Shown here piece after piece: positions 1 through 8,094 of a DNA stretch of 64,000 bases. The notes beneath the pieces are model-generated. The model saw only the letters and a program-made list of their open reading frames with translations. It made no database searches and was not told the DNA's origin. The translations under genes were made by a program, and so were the position numbers. Within the stretch, counting starts at the first letter, position 1. Every line of letters starts with the position of its first letter. Origin of the DNA: an uncultured Pelagibacteraceae bacterium (GTDB lineage: Bacteria > Pseudomonadota > Alphaproteobacteria > Pelagibacterales > Pelagibacteraceae); assembly GCA_902620525.1 (NCBI GenBank), contig CACNIK010000004.1, positions 58,354 through 122,353 on the forward strand, written 5' to 3'.

Positions 1-481
1 TTTTTAAACGTAATTTTTCCTTGTTATTTCCCTCAAATTTTATCGGTATTGTACATGTTCTCTTAAATACCTGCTTAAGCTTATTTTCTGGTAAACCAAA
101 TATTTGAATTTGTTCTTGCGTTGTTAGATTTGAAATAACTCTACATTTGGATTTTAAATCTTGATTTATATTTTTATTAAAAATATTTTGAATTTCATAA
201 ACATTTTTAGCTAGAATAATTTTGTTTGGGAATTCGCTACTTAAAAAATTTAGGTTATGAATAATTGATCCATTTTCACTGATAAATGGAAATTTAAAGT
301 TGGCTTCATTATTAAATTCTTTTATTTCATCCTCGGTTTTACTAGAATTCGGTATAATTATAATATTTTTGTTTTTTAACTCTTTTAGGAAAATTTTAAT
401 ACTGTCGAACTTAAAAGTATCTCTATTTAAAAGTGTTCCATCTAAATCGGTAAATATTAAAATGGAAGAATTTGAATACAT
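1..481 (-). CDS. HAD-IIB phosphatase, mannosyl/glucosyl-3-phosphoglycerate phosphatase type (partial)
   Basis: Too broken by the window edge for the ORF track: translating the minus strand from the ATG at 479-481 gives an open frame that runs off the left end with no stop, about 160 residues. It begins with the HAD motif I nucleophile signature FTDLDGTLLN and then shows NSSKT (motif II region) and PFISENGSII, which are typical of mannosyl-3-phosphoglycerate phosphatase. Family members dephosphorylate mannosyl- or glucosyl-3-phosphoglycerate to the compatible solutes mannosylglycerate or glucosylglycerate. The cap domain begins in the visible part; the C-terminal lysine and aspartate motifs lie outside. 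The matching synthase is not in the window and would be expected just to the left. Sugar specificity cannot be read here. The family call is fairly sure, the substrate is not. Confidence 0.75.
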   Translation of the reverse strand, partial: MYSNSSILIFTDLDGTLLNRDTFKFDSIKIFLKELKNKNIIIIPNSSKTEDEIKEFNNEANFKFPFISENGSIIHNLNFLSSEFPNKIILAKNVYEIQNIFNKNINQDLKSKCRVISNLTTQEQIQIFGLPENKLKQVFKRTCTIPIKFEGNNKEKLRLK

Positions 482-509
482 TTAAACTTTTAACACAAAA
501 ATAGTAAGA

Positions 510-1952
510 TTATACTTCAATAACTAAAGTATCTTTTGAACCACCGCCTTGTGAACTATTAACTATAGTGCTTCCTTTTCGAAGAGCTACTCTAGTAAGG
601 CCACCAGTTGTAACCCATGAAGTTTTGCCACTAAGAACGAACGGTCTTAAATCAAGATGTCTTGGTTCAATTGAGTTTTCTGAAATTGTAGGAGTTGTTG
701 ACAAAACTTCAAGTGGTTGGGCAATGTAACCTTTTGGATCTTTATTAATCTTATTTATAAAATCGTTTTTTTCTTTTGTTGAAGCTTTGGGTCCTATCAT
801 AATACCATTTCCTCCAGATCCATTAGTTGGTTTTATTACTAGTTCTGAAATATTCTCTAAAACATGCTCTCTTTCTATTTTGTTTCTACATAAAAAAGTT
901 TCAACTTGATTAATTTTTGGCTCCTCATTTAAATAAAATTTTATCATTTCACCAACATATGAATAAATAGCTTTATCGTCCGCAATTCCTGTTCCAGGTG
1001 CGTTGACTATTCCTACGTTTCCTTTAATCCAAGATTTGAATAGACCGGCAACACCTAAAAGTGACTTCTTATAAAAAGTTTTTGGATCTAGAAAATTGTC
1101 ATCTATTCTTCTATAAATACAATCTACCTTTAACGGACCTTTAACCGTTTTCATGTAAACATAATCTTTTTCTACGAATAAATCTTTACCTTCAACTAAA
1201 GCTATACCCATTTGATCAGCTAAAAATTCATGTTCAAAATAAGCCGAGTTATATATACCTGGTGTAAGTAAAACCATATGTGGATTTTTAGTTTTTTTTG
1301 GTACGCATTCTTGCATACAGTTATAAAGTTTATTTGGATATTGATGAATTGAAGATACCTTGTATCTTGTAAATAATTCTGGAAAAACATCTCTCATCAC
1401 CATACGATTTTCAAGCATGTAAGATACACCTGATGGAACTCTTAGATTATCCTCTAAAACTAAAAACTCTCCGTCTTTATTTTTAATTAAGTCAACACCT
1501 GATATATTAGACCAAGCTTTGTGCTTAGGTGAAAATCCTTCACATTGCTTTAAATAATAAGGAGATTTGAAAACCAATTCCTCAGGAATTAATTTTTCCT
1601 TAAAGATTTTTTTTTCATTATACACATCATCTATAAAAAGATTGAGCGCTTTGACTCTTTGTAATAATCCCTTTGAAACTTTATTCCATTCTTTTTTTTC
1701 TATAATTCTTGGGATAATATCTAAAGGCCATTTTTTTTCGTCTTGTCTTTTATCAGCAGAATAAACTTTAAAATTAATACCTCTGGCATTAATAGTGCTT
1801 TGACAGTTTTTCTCAATTTCATTTAATTTTTTTATTCCATATCTTTCTAGGATGCCTGATATGGTTTTAGCTTGTTTTCTAAGCTTATTATCTAAGTTAA
1901 AATACTCATCATAAGACTTGCTAGAGTTATATTTTTTCCATATATCAACCAT
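510..1952 (-). CDS. Circularly permuted ATP-grasp protein (COG2308, DUF404/DUF407 type)
   Basis: The 480-residue protein matches the circularly permuted ATP-grasp family by its order of blocks: an N-terminal helical part, the stretch SGVDLIKNKDGEFLVLEDNLRVPSG in the middle third, TPGIYNSAYFEH, and a C-terminal KPTNGSGGNG nucleotide-binding loop followed by LRPFVL. The family is proposed to form peptide-like bonds in a predicted peptide-tagging or peptide-synthesis system together with alpha-E (DUF403), transglutaminase-like and Anbu protease proteins. Here it diverges from an Anbu gene 107 bp away, but neither DUF403 nor the transglutaminase lies beside it. Its stop is 29 bp from the start of the next gene on the same strand. 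Biochemical function is unproven; the family call is strong. Confidence 0.9.
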   Translation of the reverse strand: MVDIWKKYNSSKSYDEYFNLDNKLRKQAKTISGILERYGIKKLNEIEKNCQSTINARGINFKVYSADKRQDEKKWPLDIIPRIIEKKEWNKVSKGLLQRVKALNLFIDDVYNEKKIFKEKLIPEELVFKSPYYLKQCEGFSPKHKAWSNISGVDLIKNKDGEFLVLEDNLRVPSGVSYMLENRMVMRDVFPELFTRYKVSSIHQYPNKLYNCMQECVPKKTKNPHMVLLTPGIYNSAYFEHEFLADQMGIALVEGKDLFVEKDYVYMKTVKGPLKVDCIYRRIDDNFLDPKTFYKKSLLGVAGLFKSWIKGNVGIVNAPGTGIADDKAIYSYVGEMIKFYLNEEPKINQVETFLCRNKIEREHVLENISELVIKPTNGSGGNGIMIGPKASTKEKNDFINKINKDPKGYIAQPLEVLSTTPTISENSIEPRHLDLRPFVLSGKTSWVTTGGLTRVALRKGSTIVNSSQGGGSKDTLVIEV

Positions 1953-2005
1953 AAGTTAAAATTATTAATTATTTAGACAATTAATCAAATGCAAGAAATA
2001 GATGT

Positions 2006-2035
2006 CTGGCATGTGTAATTTGGATTATCTATAAT
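2006..2035 (+). promoter_or_regulatory. Candidate sigma70 promoter for the Anbu gene
   Basis: CTGGCA (4 of 6 to TTGACA), an 18-bp spacer, and a perfect TATAAT. The predicted transcript would start near 2042, giving a 5' leader of about 18 bases before the ATG at 2060. Read by eye only. Confidence 0.4.
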
Positions 2036-2059
2036 AGACTAAATATTTTAACATTAATT

Positions 2060-2785
2060 ATGACTTATTGTGTTGGTATAAAAACAAACGAGGGCGTAGT
2101 TTTGGCATCGGACTCAAGAACTAATGCTGGTTTAGATAACGTCAATATTTACTCTAAGATGTTGACTTATGATGTAGGAGATAGAACAGTAATTATAGTA
2201 ACATCTGGAAATTTGGCTACCTCTCAAGCAGTTTTTAAATCATTAGAAAAAGATATAAAAAATAAAGATAGCTCGTTAAGTTTAAATACCTGTAAAGATT
2301 TTGAACAGATTGCATCTTATATTGGAAAACTCAATGTTAAACATTCATCACCTGATGGAGTAAATACGGACAGTTTAGTGCTAGGATCTACTTTTATTAT
2401 TGGAGGACAGATAAGAGGACAACAATTAGAACTGTACATGGTTTATCCACAGGGTAACTATATCAGACCTGCTGATAGTAAGCCTTATTTAGTAATAGGT
2501 GAAGTTAAGTACGGCAAACCAATTTTAGATAGAGTTATAACTCCAAGTGTTTCTATTGGGGATGCTTCAAGGTGTGCATTAATTTCTATGGACTCAACTC
2601 TTAAAAGTGATCTTACAGTTGGACCACCTATTGATATTGCTGTTTATAAAAAAGATGAAAAAAAAATTTCTTATTTAAAATGTCTGAATACTAGTGATGA
2701 TGATTACGCAAAAGTTTGTAACCAATGGTCAGATAAAGTTTTACAAGTTTTTGACACTTTCCCTAAATTTGATTGGGAAAAATAA
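2060..2785 (+). CDS. Anbu-type proteasome-like peptidase (T1 family)
   Basis: The protein starts MTYCVG, so removal of Met exposes the Thr nucleophile expected of Ntn hydrolases. The other catalytic positions are visible as Asp18 in ASDSRTNAG and Lys33 in YSKM. This N-terminus is characteristic of Anbu, the ancestral beta subunit / proteasome-type protease related to HslV, and the 241-residue length fits. Anbu proteins form open ring or lock-washer assemblies in the cytoplasm and have weak or unknown peptidase activity. It diverges from a circularly permuted ATP-grasp gene, a known partner, while the usual alpha-E and transglutaminase genes are absent nearby. There is no HslU- or ARC-like unfoldase in the window. 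Confidence 0.9.
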   Translation: MTYCVGIKTNEGVVLASDSRTNAGLDNVNIYSKMLTYDVGDRTVIIVTSGNLATSQAVFKSLEKDIKNKDSSLSLNTCKDFEQIASYIGKLNVKHSSPDGVNTDSLVLGSTFIIGGQIRGQQLELYMVYPQGNYIRPADSKPYLVIGEVKYGKPILDRVITPSVSIGDASRCALISMDSTLKSDLTVGPPIDIAVYKKDEKKISYLKCLNTSDDDYAKVCNQWSDKVLQVFDTFPKFDWEK

Positions 2786-2798
2786 TTAAATTTTCAAA

Positions 2799-3215
2799 TT
2801 AATCCCCAATATAATGAAGATTAATTTTTCTTTGATGTTTTTGAGTTCTATGTTCAAACAAAAAAAGACCTTGCCAAGTACCTAATACCAAATTGGAATT
2901 TTTAATAGATAAGCAAAGATTTGTTGAAGTTAAAATTGTTTTTAAATGTGCTGGCATATCATCTTTGCCCTCCATTTTATGAATATATCTGTTATCCATT
3001 GGTACTAGTTTATCGAAAAAGTTTAGAATATCTTTTTGTACGTCAGAGTCTGCATTTTCTTGAACAATAATTGATGCGCTTGTATGTAAAATGTTAATAT
3101 TTAAAATTCCTTTATTAAAATCTTCATTCTTTATCCATTGTTGAACACTTGAGGTAAAATTATAAAGTTTTCTACCTTTTGTGTTTATTTCCAGTTGGTG
3201 AAATTTTTGTATCAT
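2799..3215 (-). CDS. yjbQ: YjbQ family protein (UPF0047)
   Basis: 138 residues with the family signatures HTSASIIVQENAD, EGKDDMPAH and LGTWQGLFLFEHR. The conserved His, Glu and Asp residues make the trimeric metal-site fold of UPF0047. Members have been reported to have secondary thiamine-phosphate synthase activity, but the physiological role is not settled. The gene is convergent with Anbu (13 bp gap) and sits 2 bp downstream of the phosphofructokinase gene, so the two are likely co-transcribed, though no functional link is obvious. Confidence 0.88.
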   Translation of the reverse strand: MIQKFHQLEINTKGRKLYNFTSSVQQWIKNEDFNKGILNINILHTSASIIVQENADSDVQKDILNFFDKLVPMDNRYIHKMEGKDDMPAHLKTILTSTNLCLSIKNSNLVLGTWQGLFLFEHRTQKHQRKINLHYIGD

Positions 3216-3217
3216 AA

Positions 3218-4333
3218 TTATTTAATATCACCAATATAAGTTCCGAGAGAAAGTGCTGTTTCAACTAAAGGATCATTTCTTTTAACGTTTCTATAAGTTT
3301 TTATACCTTTGTCTATTGGAACGTCTACTACTCTTCTATTGTTCCATGCAACCATTCGATTAAAATTTCTTTTAGCTAATAAGTCAACTGCATATACACC
3401 AAAGGCACTTGCCAATATTCTGTCATTTGCAGTTGGGGGAGCTCCTCTTTGTACATGGCCTAAAGTAGTTACTCTGCACTCAATATCAGTTTTTTTCATT
3501 ATTTCAGAAGCTATATATTCTCCTATCCCACCCAATCTTTTTTCATCATTTATATATTTTTGTATTACTTTTAATCCATTTTCTTTTTTTACTGCCTCGG
3601 CTACAATTATTAAAGAGTGTTGAATTTTATTCTCTTTCATCTCGTTAAGTTTATTAATGATTCCTTTTATTGAATATTTTATTTCAGGTATTAAAATTAT
3701 ATCAGCCCCACCTGCTATACCTGCATTTAGAGCAATGTGGCCTGCGTCTCTTCCCATTACCTCTAATATCATTGATCTTCTATGGCTTGCCGCAGTTGAT
3801 TGTAAATTATCTAAAGCTTGAGTTGCAACATCAATTGCTGTGTGAAAACCAATAGAATTTTCTGTGGCCCCAACATCGTTATCAATAGTTTTTGGAATTG
3901 CGACGATATTCATTTTTCCTTTCATAGCTAACTTTTTTAATATTCTCATACTTCCATCTCCCCCAATAATTATTAAACCGTCAAGATTTAAAGATTTGTA
4001 ACCCTCAATAATAAGTTTTGAGGTATCTATGATTTTTCCTTTTTTCTTAAATTTAAAAGGATTGTCTTTGTTATTGGATCCTAAAAAGGTTCCTCCTTGT
4101 CTTAATAAATAGCCTCTAAAAATATTTCTAGTTAACTTCTGCACGTCTGGTGGTCTTCTGGCTAAACCAATGGTTCCATCTCTAATACCATAAACATCCA
4201 TATTATATTTAGTCTTAGCCCTGAAAAAAATTGATCTAATAGCTGCGTTCAGTCCCCCACAATCGCCTCCACTTGTCAAAATTCCGATTTTTTTTATTTT
4301 GCTCATTATGAAATTTATTTTTTTAGGAATCAT
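3218..4333 (-). CDS. pfkA: 6-phosphofructokinase (PFK-A family)
   Basis: 371 residues with the PFK-A blocks TSGGDCGGLNAAIR, IGGDGS, PKTIDNDVG and ILEVMGRDAGHIA. The enzyme phosphorylates fructose-6-phosphate, the committed Embden-Meyerhof step. At the phosphoryl-donor determinants it has Gly in GGDGS (E. coli Gly104, ATP type) and Lys in PKTIDND (E. coli Gly124), a pair found in ATP-using members of the mixed-substrate group III and in plant enzymes. ATP use is therefore more likely than pyrophosphate, but needs an assay. The start at 4333 or the internal ATG at 4306 (MSKIKKIG) are both possible; the second fits the family N-terminus better. It is divergent from pyruvate kinase across 27-54 bp. 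Confidence 0.92.
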   Translation of the reverse strand: MIPKKINFIMSKIKKIGILTSGGDCGGLNAAIRSIFFRAKTKYNMDVYGIRDGTIGLARRPPDVQKLTRNIFRGYLLRQGGTFLGSNNKDNPFKFKKKGKIIDTSKLIIEGYKSLNLDGLIIIGGDGSMRILKKLAMKGKMNIVAIPKTIDNDVGATENSIGFHTAIDVATQALDNLQSTAASHRRSMILEVMGRDAGHIALNAGIAGGADIILIPEIKYSIKGIINKLNEMKENKIQHSLIIVAEAVKKENGLKVIQKYINDEKRLGGIGEYIASEIMKKTDIECRVTTLGHVQRGAPPTANDRILASAFGVYAVDLLAKRNFNRMVAWNNRRVVDVPIDKGIKTYRNVKRNDPLVETALSLGTYIGDIK

Positions 4334-4360
4334 GATAATATAACATATCTTATTAGAATA

Positions 4361-5773
4361 ATGGAAAAAAAAGCAAAAATTATAGCGACTATCGGTCCAG
4401 CAATATCATCTTCTAGTCAAATTAAAAAATTAATTACACTTGGTGTAGATGCATTTAGAATAAATTTCAGTCACGAAACGAAAGAATTAAGAAAAATAGT
4501 TCAAAGAATAAGAAACCTAGAAAAAAAAACAAAAAAGAAAATTTCTTTAATTGCAGACTTGCAGGGTATAAAATTACGAATAGGTAAGATTAATAATAAC
4601 TTCGCATTTGTAAAAAAAAACCAAAAATTTATTTTTGATCTTAGTAAAAAAGAAGGAAATTCGTTAAGAGTTAATTTGCCCTATCCTTTTATAATTAAGA
4701 AAATTAAGAAAAACAATATTATTTTGATAGATGATGGAAAATTTGCTTTTAAAGTCATCAAAAAGTCAATTACTTCAATTACAACAAAATGTTTGAGTCA
4801 AAATTGTAAGTTAAAAAGTAGAAAAAGTTTTCATGTATCTAAAATTTCTTTGCCTTTTAATAGCTTAACTTCAAAAGATAAAAAAGATATTAGAACAGCA
4901 AAATCAATAGGGTGTAATTGGATAGCATTATCATATCTACAAAATTCAAAATTAATTTATCAAACAAGAAAATTAATTACAAAAGATATTGGTATAATTT
5001 CTAAAATTGAGAATAAAATAGCTTTAAATAATATTAATGAAATTATCAAAGCCACTGACGCCGTAATGATAGCTAGAGGTGATTTAGCTTTAGATGTAGG
5101 ACATAGCGAAGTTCCTAAAATACAATTATCTTTAATTAAAAAATGCAATAGATTTTCAAAATCAGTTATCGTAGCAACACAGATGTTAGAAAGTATGATA
5201 GAAAATTTTACACCAACCAGAGCCGAAATTAACGATATCGCTACTGCAATTTTTCAAGGGGCAGATACCGTGATGTTATCTGCAGAAACTGCCGTAGGTA
5301 GGTATCCAATACAATCTGTTAAAACCATGTTTAAAACTATTATTTCAACAGAAAAATATAAGAGGGATCATATTGAAGACTTTAAAAATTCAATTGAAAC
5401 AAAAAAAGATCCTATTAAATCCATAGTTTTATCTGTAAAGGATTTGGCATACAATCCATCGGTAAAGGCTATAATAGCATTTTCAAATTCTGGTAAAACT
5501 GCTAAATTAGTTTCTGCAGTAAGACCCAGCGTAAAAATAATAACTATATCTCCAAATATAAATATAAGTAGACAAATGTCATTATTATGGGGTGTTCAAT
5601 CTATAAAAAGTAAAGATGCTAGAGGATGGAAAGACATGATTAATATATCTAAACAAATAATAAAAAAAGATAAATCTATTAAAAAGAATGATTATGTTGT
5701 TATTACTGCAGGTTTACCTTTTGGTAATGCTGCTATGACTAATATGATAAGACTTTATAAAGTTGGAACATAA
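4361..5773 (+). CDS. pyk: Pyruvate kinase
   Basis: 470 residues with the expected order: KIIATIGPA at the N-terminus, ADLQGIKLRIG, the catalytic-lysine segment ISKIENKIAL, MIARGDLALDVG, ATQMLESM and PTRAEINDIATAIFQGADTVMLSAETAVGRYP, then a C-terminal regulatory-type domain. It transfers phosphate from phosphoenolpyruvate to ADP. The sequence is Lys/Ile-rich like its neighbours, so no sign of a recent foreign origin. It diverges from pfkA and overlaps a short downstream ORF by one base (TAATG). Finding both irreversible EMP kinases side by side is notable for a SAR11-like genome. Confidence 0.93.
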   Translation: MEKKAKIIATIGPAISSSSQIKKLITLGVDAFRINFSHETKELRKIVQRIRNLEKKTKKKISLIADLQGIKLRIGKINNNFAFVKKNQKFIFDLSKKEGNSLRVNLPYPFIIKKIKKNNIILIDDGKFAFKVIKKSITSITTKCLSQNCKLKSRKSFHVSKISLPFNSLTSKDKKDIRTAKSIGCNWIALSYLQNSKLIYQTRKLITKDIGIISKIENKIALNNINEIIKATDAVMIARGDLALDVGHSEVPKIQLSLIKKCNRFSKSVIVATQMLESMIENFTPTRAEINDIATAIFQGADTVMLSAETAVGRYPIQSVKTMFKTIISTEKYKRDHIEDFKNSIETKKDPIKSIVLSVKDLAYNPSVKAIIAFSNSGKTAKLVSAVRPSVKIITISPNINISRQMSLLWGVQSIKSKDARGWKDMINISKQIIKKDKSIKKNDYVVITAGLPFGNAAMTNMIRLYKVGT

Positions 5774-5934
5774 TGGAAGAAAAATATTCTATTAATGAAA
5801 TTTTAAATGCGGTAAATGAAATAAATGAAGTTAAGGTCAATACCCAAATAAAACCGAACAAGAGAATCGATAATAGCGATATCCCTGCAAATACACTTAA
5901 GTTAATTGAACAAGCAGAAAAATCAAAAGACTAA
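5773..5934 (+). CDS. Hypothetical 53-residue protein, coupled to pyruvate kinase
   Basis: Below the length cutoff of the ORF track. The ATG overlaps the pyk stop codon (TAATG), an arrangement used for translational coupling, and the frame stays open to a TAA that overlaps the convergent gap stop by 4 bp. The product (MEEKYSINEILNAVNEI... ending EKSKD) is charged, has no membrane segment, no Cys and probably two short helices around a proline-containing linker. I do not recognise the family. Tight coupling and use of the whole gap between two genes favour a real gene, but conservation has not been checked. Confidence 0.55.
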   Translation: MEEKYSINEILNAVNEINEVKVNTQIKPNKRIDNSDIPANTLKLIEQAEKSKD

Positions 5935-6935
5935 ATTAGTCCCGCAATTTGAATAGAAGTATCGCACATTCTATTAGAAAATCCCCATTCGTTATCATAC
6001 CAAGAAAGGACTCTACTAAATTTTCCTTTAACTACTTGTGTTTGGGTTACATCAAAAATTGAGCTATGTGGATTATGGTTAAAATCTTTTGAAACTAAAG
6101 GTTTCTGATTAACATCTAGAATTCCTTTAAGCTCACCTTTAGCCGCTTTAATCATTGCATCGTTGATTATCTCAGGTGTTACATCTTTTTCTGTAACCAA
6201 GGTCAAGTCTATTAGTGAAACGTTAGGTGTAGGAACTCTAATTGCAGTTCCATCTAATTTTCCTTTCAAGCTTGGTAAAACTAAACTCATAGCTTTTGCT
6301 GCACCAGTTGAGGTTGGTATCATAGCTCCCTCTGTAGACCTAGCTCTTCGCAAATCTTTATGTAGTGTATCTAAAAGTTTCTGATCTCCAGTGTAACTAT
6401 GTATTGTTGTCATATAGCCATAATTTATTCCAAAATTTTTTTCCAGAACCATTGCGACTGGGGCTAAACAATTTGTAGTGCAAGAACCATTTGAAATTAT
6501 ATTATGGTCTTTTTTTAATTCTTTGCTATTCACGCCTTGAACGACAGTAAAATCAACCTCTTTTCCAGGCGCTGATATAATAACTTTTTTTGCCCCTCCT
6601 TTAAGATGTTTTTCAGAAGTTTTTTTATCGAGAAAGATTCCGGTGCACTCTAAAATTATATCTGCTCCGGCTTTTCCCCAAGGAATATTTTCTGGGTCTC
6701 TCTCTGAAAAAACTTTAATATGCTGATTAGAAATTTTAAATCCATCTTTTGATGTAGTAACTTCATCATTGATAATACCATGGGTGCTATCATATTTAAT
6801 TAAGTGAGCATTCGTTTCAATAGAGCCTAAATCATTAATAGCAACTACCTGAATCTTATTTTTGTAATTTTCAAGAATAGCCCTTAATATAAGTCTACCA
6901 ATTCTTCCGAAGCCATTTATACCTACTTTAATCAT
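5931..6935 (-). CDS. gap: Glyceraldehyde-3-phosphate dehydrogenase, type I
   Basis: 334 residues with the NAD-binding start KVGINGFGRIGRL, the active-site motif SNGSCTTNCLAPV (catalytic Cys), the partner His in TIHSYTGDQ, and the C-terminal WYDNEWGFSNR. It oxidises glyceraldehyde-3-phosphate to 1,3-bisphosphoglycerate in the cytoplasm. The gene begins 5 bp after the last glycerol-transporter gene and so is probably the tail of the glycerol operon, where it would process triose phosphate produced from glycerol. An Asp at the end of the second beta strand (AINDLG) is typical of NAD-preferring enzymes. Confidence 0.95.
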   Translation of the reverse strand: MIKVGINGFGRIGRLILRAILENYKNKIQVVAINDLGSIETNAHLIKYDSTHGIINDEVTTSKDGFKISNQHIKVFSERDPENIPWGKAGADIILECTGIFLDKKTSEKHLKGGAKKVIISAPGKEVDFTVVQGVNSKELKKDHNIISNGSCTTNCLAPVAMVLEKNFGINYGYMTTIHSYTGDQKLLDTLHKDLRRARSTEGAMIPTSTGAAKAMSLVLPSLKGKLDGTAIRVPTPNVSLIDLTLVTEKDVTPEIINDAMIKAAKGELKGILDVNQKPLVSKDFNHNPHSSIFDVTQTQVVKGKFSRVLSWYDNEWGFSNRMCDTSIQIAGLI

Positions 6936-6940
6936 AAAAT

Positions 6941-7294
6941 TTATACGTACCTAAATACAACAATAAAATAACCAACGCAAATTATAGACGCTATCCATAG
7001 TAAACTGCCGACTAATCCGAGCCAAGCTAAATGAATAAACGCACTCCCTAGCAAAGAAACAAATAATCTGTCACCTCTAGTTGTGTCTAAACCTAAAATA
7101 CCTTTTCGGGGAGAGCCGCCTGGCACTTTTTTTTCCCAAATAAGCATTACTGTTATACATAATGCTATAAAAATGAAAAAAGCGGCTGTTTGCCATGTCC
7201 AAGCCATCCATGAAAATAAATCAAAATCAAAAAAACCTTTTTCTTTGGCTTTACCAACCTCACCCCATGTAGCAGCGTATAATTTTGTAAACAT
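6941..7294 (-). CDS. glpU: DUF2160 small membrane subunit of the glycerol ABC transporter (GlpU)
   Basis: 117 residues with three hydrophobic segments: about 32-53, 78-95 and 97-115. It belongs to the DUF2160 family of small inner-membrane proteins found with the GlpSTPQV glycerol importer of rhizobia. Its exact part in transport is not known. The start codon overlaps the stop of glpQ by one base, so expression is coupled, and gap follows after 5 bp. The family call rests on position and on the motif GSPRKGILGLDTTRGDRLF between the first and second membrane segments. Confidence 0.85.
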   Translation of the reverse strand: MFTKLYAATWGEVGKAKEKGFFDFDLFSWMAWTWQTAAFFIFIALCITVMLIWEKKVPGGSPRKGILGLDTTRGDRLFVSLLGSAFIHLAWLGLVGSLLWIASIICVGYFIVVFRYV

Positions 7295-8094
7295 TAAACT
7301 CTCCCCATTGCAAATCCTTTGGCAATATAATTTTTAACGAAGTAAATTACAATAGCTCCAGGAATAATTGTTAAAGTTCCTGCTGCAGCTAATAAACCAA
7401 GCTCATAGCCTGAGGTACTTGCAGTTCTTGTCATAGTAGCCGCAATTGGTTTTGCGGCTGTAGCCGTTAGCGTTTTAGCTAATAAAAGTTCAACCCATGA
7501 AAACATAAAACAGAAAAACATAGTTATTCCTATTCCTGCAGCGATTGTTGGAACAAAAATTTTAAAGAAAAACCTACCAAAAGAATACCCATCTACATAG
7601 GCTGTTTCGTCTAGTTCTTTAGGTACTGCAGACATAAATCCTTCTAATATCCAAACTGCTAAAGGTATATTAAATAAACAATGTGATAGAGCAACTGCTA
7701 TATGGGTATCAAACAAATTTACTGAAGAATAAAATTGAAAAAACGGCAAAGCAAAAACTGCTGGTGGAGCCATTCTATTTGTTAACAACCAAAAGAACAA
7801 ATGCTTATCACCTAAAAATTTATATCTAGAAAATGCATAAGCGGCTGGTAAAGCTGCGGCAACAGAAATAACAGTATTAAAAACAGTATAAGTAATTGAG
7901 TTAATGTAACCCATATACCAGGTGCTATCTGTAAAAATTTTTACATAATTTTCTGTTGTAAATTTTTGTGGCCATAAAGAATATGTATTTATAATTTCAG
8001 TAGTTGTTTTAAATGACATATTTATTAACCAATAAATCGGTAGCATTAAAAAAATTATATATAATGTAGGTACTAACCATTTATATTTTTTCAT
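7294..8094 (-). CDS. glpQ: Glycerol ABC transporter permease (GlpQ)
   Basis: 266-residue MalG-like permease with six membrane segments and the EAA loop ELDETAYVDGYSFGRFFFKIFVPT that docks onto the ATPase. The C-terminus ends in a short KGFAMGRV tail typical of this permease class. It overlaps glpP by 4 bp and glpU by 1 bp. Together with glpP it should form the membrane channel for glycerol fed by the GlpV binding protein. Specificity is inferred from the operon, which includes DUF2160 and glycerol kinase. Confidence 0.88.
   Translation of the reverse strand: MKKYKWLVPTLYIIFLMLPIYWLINMSFKTTTEIINTYSLWPQKFTTENYVKIFTDSTWYMGYINSITYTVFNTVISVAAALPAAYAFSRYKFLGDKHLFFWLLTNRMAPPAVFALPFFQFYSSVNLFDTHIAVALSHCLFNIPLAVWILEGFMSAVPKELDETAYVDGYSFGRFFFKIFVPTIAAGIGITMFFCFMFSWVELLLAKTLTATAAKPIAATMTRTASTSGYELGLLAAAGTLTIIPGAIVIYFVKNYIAKGFAMGRV

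Noticed and set aside
300-485. Plus-strand ORF of 61 residues
   Set aside because: It is the shadow of the HAD phosphatase read on the minus strand, which has clear catalytic motifs.
3309-3855. Plus-strand ORFs inside pfkA
   Set aside because: They lie fully within the phosphofructokinase gene in other frames and have no family features.
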